Origin: Citrobacter sp. Awk 4
Lineage (GTDB): Bacteria; Pseudomonadota; Gammaproteobacteria; Enterobacterales; Enterobacteriaceae
DNA length: 64,000 bases
Reading direction: 5' to 3'
Assembly: GCF_028069725.1 (NCBI RefSeq)
Contig: NZ_JANEWG010000021.1
Span: 1 to 64,000, forward strand
Under the pieces are notes generated by a model. It did not search any database. It was not told the DNA's origin and saw nothing but the letters and a program-made list of their open reading frames with translations. Position 1 is the first letter of the stretch; each line of letters begins with the position of its first letter. The position numbers and the translations under genes were made by a program. Shown piece after piece: positions 59,693 through 64,000 of this stretch.

Positions 59693-60925
59693 CTATCCCT
59701 CTGCGTCTATTTCCCAGCCCTGTCGGCAGTCACCAAACAAACCCTGGGGACAAACGCCCAGCGTAACGCGCCTTGCCTGCTGCCAACGTGCGAAATCGCT
59801 AATCGCCTGAAACAGACCTTTTTGCAGGGTTGCACCGGGATTGATTCCCTCTTGCAGGTACAGCGCAATCACTTCCAGCACACCCGTTTTGCGGTGCATT
59901 TTGGCATCCATCCGCCCGACCAGCGCCCCTCGATGCAGCAACGGCAGGACAAAATAGCCATACTGTCGTTTAGGCGCCGGGGTGTAGCACTCCAGACGGT
60001 AGGTGAAATCAAACAATTGCTCTGCCCGTTTTCGGTCCCAGACGACGGGGTCAAACGGTGACAACACAGCACTGTGCGTCGCGGTTAACTGGCCTGCCAA
60101 TGCCTTTTCAAGCAACGGTTGAAGGTCTGCATGGAGCCACAACGCGCCTAATGTTTCAACCTCTACTGGAATGATCTGCTGTTGCTCTGCGCGGGTGTCT
60201 CGCCACGCATTCAACGCGGGTCGCTTTAAGCGGTAGTAGTCTGCCAGCCACGATTCACGGAATATCCCCAGACTGCGCGCACTGTTATCAAGCATGGTGG
60301 TTTCCGCTTGCGTCTGAGAAAGCAGGTCACGTTTATCATCCCAGTGGGGCATGACGCGTTGCGTCAAATCATACACCCGCTGAAAGTTGCGACGTTCCAC
60401 TACCATCACTTTTCCGGCGGTAAACAGTCCTTCAAGATGGCGTTTATGGGGCTTCCACTCCCACCAGCCGTTATCCCCTTTGCGCGGATGTTCAAAATCC
60501 GCAGAGCGTACCGGGCCGTTGTCATGAATATGCTGAATAAGCTGTTCGATTTCATGGGCATGCTCTTTCATCCAGGCCGCTTTATACTTCCAGCCCATGT
60601 TCTCGGGTGACAACATTCGGTGGCGTATGAGCGTAAAGTCGCTACGCGGCAGGAAACAGGCCTCATGCGCCCAGTACTCCATCAGTTCGCCGCGCAATAA
60701 TGCATCATCCAGCCACTGTGGCGGATAGTTCCCAAGACGGCTGAATAGCACCAGATACGGGCTCCGCGCGACAATGTTGATGGTATCGATTTGCAGCAGA
60801 GACATGCGTGAAATGGTGGCGAGAATATCGCCGGGCTGCGCGCGACGACGTGATTTCTTTAACAGCCCCTGGGCGGCAAGGTGAAGGTGGCGAGCATCGG
60901 TAAGAGAAAGTTGCGGCAACGACAT
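59693..60925 (-). CDS. ycaQ: Interstrand-crosslink DNA glycosylase YcaQ (AlkX)
   Basis: The 410-residue winged-helix HTH_42 family DNA glycosylase equals the E. coli length. The active-site QxD motif is in LLQIDTINIV (Q45, D47), the variant found in YcaQ rather than the QxQ of AlkZ. It unhooks nitrogen-mustard interstrand cross-links. It lies 41 bp downstream of lpxK on the same strand and 51 bp before ycaR. Confidence 0.95.
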   Translation of the reverse strand: MSLPQLSLTDARHLHLAAQGLLKKSRRRAQPGDILATISRMSLLQIDTINIVARSPYLVLFSRLGNYPPQWLDDALLRGELMEYWAHEACFLPRSDFTLIRHRMLSPENMGWKYKAAWMKEHAHEIEQLIQHIHDNGPVRSADFEHPRKGDNGWWEWKPHKRHLEGLFTAGKVMVVERRNFQRVYDLTQRVMPHWDDKRDLLSQTQAETTMLDNSARSLGIFRESWLADYYRLKRPALNAWRDTRAEQQQIIPVEVETLGALWLHADLQPLLEKALAGQLTATHSAVLSPFDPVVWDRKRAEQLFDFTYRLECYTPAPKRQYGYFVLPLLHRGALVGRMDAKMHRKTGVLEVIALYLQEGINPGATLQKGLFQAISDFARWQQARRVTLGVCPQGLFGDCRQGWEIDAEG

Positions 60926-60966
60926 TTATCACTCCATAAATCGTTCGCCGCCGCAGCCTGATTCAG

Positions 60967-61944
60967 CTAACGAACCAGCGAGGTGAGTTGCTTAAGCAAG
61001 ACGTCCGGTGCTTCACCAGACAACTGAGCATCAACGGGCAAATACCACCAGTTATCGTCTGCAAACGAGCGGCATTTAACGGCATCCTTTTCCGTCATCA
61101 CCAGCGTCTGACCTTCGGTGAGTAATGCGTTGACGTCACCATAACTGAGCGACTGATGATCTGCCAGCGCGACGCATTTTTGCAGGAGCGCCCCGCATGC
61201 TTCGAGCGTCGCAAAGAAACGGGGAGGATGGCCGATGCCCGCCATGGCCACGATATTACTCAGTTGCGCCACGTTACAACGCTCAGCAGTGCGTAAGTTG
61301 ACCGCCTGGCCTGGCTCCAGATGCATGGGAATTTCACCTGGTTCAGCGACACCGCCATTAACAATAACCGCATCCACCGATTTTAGCCGACCCGCTCGTT
61401 CACGCATTGGACCTGCCGGTAGCCACCAACCATTGCCAAATCGGCGAACGCCGTCAACCACCACAATTTCAACATCACGCGCCAGACGGTAATGTTGCAG
61501 CCCATCATCCGTCACAATAATTTGTACATCATGATGAGCCAGAATCGCTTTCACTGCATCGCAGCGGTCAGGCGAAACGGCAACTGGTGCGCCTGTACGT
61601 TGAAAGATCAGTACCGGTTCATCACCCGCTTCCGCTGTCGTGGTCTCGTGCGTCAGGAGCAACGGATAGGATGACGCCTTTCCACCGTAACCACGTGAAA
61701 CCACCCCCACGCGAATGCCGCGCTGTTGGAGCTGTTCAACCAGCCAGATAACGACAGGTGTTTTACCATTGCCGCCCGCCGTCAGATTGCCCACAACAAC
61801 GACCGGCACTGGCGCACGCCAGGATTGCTTTATTCCCAGCTTGTAGCACAAACGGATACCCCCACTCACCAGACCGTACAGCCAGGAAAGCGGGAGTAAC
61901 AGCCGCCACAAGGGCGACTCACCAGACCAGATTCGTGCGATCAT
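60967..61944 (-). CDS. lpxK: Tetraacyldisaccharide 4'-kinase LpxK
   Basis: The 325 residues are three fewer than E. coli. It phosphorylates the lipid A precursor DS-1-P to lipid IVA at the inner membrane. The N-terminal membrane helix is at about 12-32; the P-loop is [13 protein letters not shown] (about 51-63), and [13 protein letters not shown] carries the catalytic Asp region. Its start overlaps the msbA stop by 4 bp, so the flippase and kinase are coupled. Confidence 0.97.
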   Translation of the reverse strand: MIARIWSGESPLWRLLLPLSWLYGLVSGGIRLCYKLGIKQSWRAPVPVVVVGNLTAGGNGKTPVVIWLVEQLQQRGIRVGVVSRGYGGKASSYPLLLTHETTTAEAGDEPVLIFQRTGAPVAVSPDRCDAVKAILAHHDVQIIVTDDGLQHYRLARDVEIVVVDGVRRFGNGWWLPAGPMRERAGRLKSVDAVIVNGGVAEPGEIPMHLEPGQAVNLRTAERCNVAQLSNIVAMAGIGHPPRFFATLEACGALLQKCVALADHQSLSYGDVNALLTEGQTLVMTEKDAVKCRSFADDNWWYLPVDAQLSGEAPDVLLKQLTSLVR

Positions 61945-63689
61945 TGACCAAATTGCATTTTGTGCAACTGAGCATAGACGCCACGATGTTCCAGCAGCTC
62001 AGTATGGGTTCCACGCTCAACAATCAACCCGTCTTCCACCACCACAATTTCATCAGCCTGTTCAATAGTGGAGAGTCGGTGGGCAATCACCAGCGATGTA
62101 CGGTTTTTCTGCAATTCGTCTAACGCAGCCTGGATTGCACGCTCCGACTCGGTATCCAGTGCGGAAGTTGCCTCATCCAGAATCAGAATTGGGCTGTCGC
62201 GCAGCAAAGCACGCGCAATCGCAATACGCTGACGTTGACCGCCAGACAACAGGACGCCGTTCTCACCAATGACCGTGTCCAGACCGTTATCCATTTTGTT
62301 GATAAAGTCCATCGCATACGCCATACGTGCAGCCTCTTCGATCTGCTCGCGGGTATACTGTTCATTACGTGCGTAGGCAATGTTGTTAGCAACGGTATCG
62401 TTAAAAAGATGAACGTTCTGCGAAACCAGAGCAACCTGGTTACGCAAAGAGGCCAGCGTATACTCACGCAGGTCATGCCCGTCCATCAGGATATGGCCCT
62501 CATCAATGTCATAAAAACGGGTGATAAGGCTGGCGATCGTCGATTTCCCTGAACCTGAACGCCCAACTAACGCCACGGTTTTACCTGCCGGAATCTTCAG
62601 GTTGATATTACGCAGCGCGGGCACTTCACGTCCCGGATAGGTAAAGGTGACGTTGCGGAATTCCAGATCGCCGCTCGCACGCTCAATAACACGTTTGCCT
62701 TCGTCTTTCTCTTGTTCGCTATCCAGAATCGCAAACAGTGTCTGGCATGCTGCCATCCCACGCTGGAACTGTGCGTTGACGTTGGTCAGCGATTTCAGCG
62801 GGCGCATCAGCGCAATCATGGATGAGAAGACAACGGTGATTGTCCCTGCGGTCAGGTTTTCCATTACACTCGGGAAACTTGCTGCATACAGGACAAATGC
62901 CAGCGCCAAAGACGCAATCAGCTGGATGATGGGGTCAGAGATAGCAGAGGCCGACACCATCTTCATGCCCTGCAGACGCATTTTATTGCTGACTTTGTCA
63001 AAACGTTTGGTTTCGACTTCCTGACCACCAAAAATCAACACTTCTTTGTGGCCTTTCAGCATTTGCTCAGCACTGGTCGTAACCTGCCCCATCGTGTTCT
63101 GCATATTTTTACTGATGCTACGAAAACGCTTAGAAACCACGCGAATCGCAATTGAGACAACGGGCGCCAGTACAATCAGAATGATCGACAGTTGCCAGCT
63201 GTAATAGAACATCATAATAAACAGACCGATAATCGAGGCCCCTTCGCGCACAACGGTAATCAGTGCCCCGGAAGAGGAAGATGCGACCTGCTCTGAATCA
63301 TAGGTAATACGTGAGAGCAAAGTACCTGTCGACTGTTTGTCAAAAAAGGAGACGGGCATCCCCATCATATGGCCGAACAAGCGACGACGCATGGTCATCA
63401 CGACTTTACCAGATACCCACGAAAGACAGTAACTGGAGATATAGCTGGTGATGCCACGTAATACCATCAGACCAATCACCACCAATGGCATCCAGAGCAG
63501 CACCGAACGGTCTGTTTTACCAAAACCGTCATCCAGTAACGGCTTCAGGAGCGATAACATGAAGGTATCGCTAGCTGCGTTGAGGATTAACGCGCCCCCC
63601 GCCACGATCAGACCCAATTTGAACGGCGCAATAGTGGGCCACAGTCGGCGGAATGTCTGCCACGTAGAGAGATCTTTATCGTTATGCAT
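61941..63689 (-). CDS. msbA: Lipid A/LPS flippase MsbA
   Basis: The 582 residues equal E. coli MsbA, a half-size ABC exporter that works as a homodimer. It has six transmembrane helices (about 20-310) and then a nucleotide-binding domain: Walker [10 protein letters not shown] (about 376-384), signature [11 protein letters not shown], Walker [13 protein letters not shown] and H-loop IAHRLSTI. It flips core-lipid A across the inner membrane. It is 36 bp downstream of comEC. Confidence 0.98.
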   Translation of the reverse strand: MHNDKDLSTWQTFRRLWPTIAPFKLGLIVAGGALILNAASDTFMLSLLKPLLDDGFGKTDRSVLLWMPLVVIGLMVLRGITSYISSYCLSWVSGKVVMTMRRRLFGHMMGMPVSFFDKQSTGTLLSRITYDSEQVASSSSGALITVVREGASIIGLFIMMFYYSWQLSIILIVLAPVVSIAIRVVSKRFRSISKNMQNTMGQVTTSAEQMLKGHKEVLIFGGQEVETKRFDKVSNKMRLQGMKMVSASAISDPIIQLIASLALAFVLYAASFPSVMENLTAGTITVVFSSMIALMRPLKSLTNVNAQFQRGMAACQTLFAILDSEQEKDEGKRVIERASGDLEFRNVTFTYPGREVPALRNINLKIPAGKTVALVGRSGSGKSTIASLITRFYDIDEGHILMDGHDLREYTLASLRNQVALVSQNVHLFNDTVANNIAYARNEQYTREQIEEAARMAYAMDFINKMDNGLDTVIGENGVLLSGGQRQRIAIARALLRDSPILILDEATSALDTESERAIQAALDELQKNRTSLVIAHRLSTIEQADEIVVVEDGLIVERGTHTELLEHRGVYAQLHKMQFGQ

Positions 63690-63725
63690 TCAAAAAACCA
63701 GCATTTGTTGAAATAGCCGCATATT

Positions 63726-64000
63726 CTACCCGTTATCCTCTGACACGCCAAACCACTGATGATACCAACGAGGTAAAATTTGCTCCCGCAGACTGCGTAT
63801 TTGCCAACCTTGCGAGGAAAAGATAAGTGAAATCTGCCCCTGATGCGGCGTATCCAGCCATTGATATCCCTGCTGCCGGTATCGCTGTCTGACCTTCGGT
63901 GAGGGCAGTCGCCAGGCGTTGTAACGCGATGCCGAGGCCAGCGCCCCCTGCCCCTCAACACGTTGAATTAACGCCAGCGACGATGACGTATTGCTGCCAT
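63726..64000 (-). CDS. comEC: ComEC/YcaI DNA-internalisation protein, C-terminal end (partial)
   Basis: Only the last 91 codons or so are in the window; the gene continues past its right edge. The visible part (SSSLALIQRVEGQGALASA ... then ILPRWYHQWFGV near the end) is the C-terminal tail of the beta-lactamase-like domain of ComEC/YcaI. Upstream of msbA, this is its standard place. In E. coli it contributes to DNA uptake, to which Sxy, also in this window, relates. An open frame in another phase here is a shadow. Confidence 0.85.
   Translation of the reverse strand, partial: GSNTSSSLALIQRVEGQGALASASRYNAWRLPSPKVRQRYRQQGYQWLDTPHQGQISLIFSSQGWQIRSLREQILPRWYHQWFGVSEDNG

Noticed and set aside
63608-63961. 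A 117-codon minus-strand ORF at the right edge
   Set aside because: It crosses the msbA start and is out of phase with the comEC C-terminal frame, which matches the known protein.

Overview
The window is a stretch of enterobacterial core chromosome. Nearly every protein reads as a full-length ortholog of an Escherichia coli K-12 gene of almost identical length. From the MicA/MicF-type ompA and ompF leaders, the SulA, MukBEF and Ssu genes, and sequence divergence that looks like a neighbouring genus, I would place it in the Citrobacter/Salmonella/Escherichia group, most likely Citrobacter. The genus is inference. From yccA to comEC the gene order matches, from memory, the K-12 interval running from serT back to ycaI. 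I see no prophage, CRISPR array, plasmid origin or intact insertion sequence.

Left end (1-6160) is the only accessory-looking part. It holds an AMP nucleosidase gene (amn) followed 15 bp later by an M24 aminopeptidase P gene, a terminator, a decayed IS4-family transposase fragment, tRNA-Ser(UGA) (serT) with its promoter and terminator, and a stand-alone OppA/MppA-type peptide-binding protein. As recalled, K-12 has yccA directly beside serT and the hya operon on the other side, so this is a synteny break at a tRNA gene.

6161-22200: envelope quality control (yccA, with a CpxR box), tRNA thiolation (tusE), acylphosphatase, rlmI, heat-shock hspQ with a sigma-32-like promoter, yccU, yccT, mgsA, helD, yccF-yccS, sxy, SOS-controlled sulA, ompA, matP, lonH, fabA (FadR and FabR sites) and rmf, which is too short for a long-ORF search. 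22200-29720 is a leftward block, rlmL-uup-pqiABC, covering rRNA methylation, an ABC-F ATPase and the MCE lipid-transport proteins.

29800-41335: ycbX and zapC (convergent), pyrD with a PurR box and an initiation-switch hairpin, the ssuEADCB sulfonate-sulfur operon, pepN, and pncB with a NadR box. 41500-49300: asnS, ompF with a 607-bp OmpR-controlled upstream region, aspC, gloC, mepK and ldtD. LdtD makes 3-3 peptidoglycan cross-links and MepK cuts them. 49500-64000: the condensin operon cmoM-mukF-mukE-mukB, elyC and ycbJ, then the lipid A/LPS group kdsB-ycaR, ycaQ, lpxK, msbA, and the 3' end of comEC/ycaI, which runs off the window.

I found no convincing undescribed multi-gene system. The points most worth checking are the serT-flanking rearrangement with its amn-peptidase operon and orphan binding protein, the degenerate kinase-like YcbJ, the Walker-A-less Lon homolog LonH, and a possible 24-codon ORF upstream of ompF.
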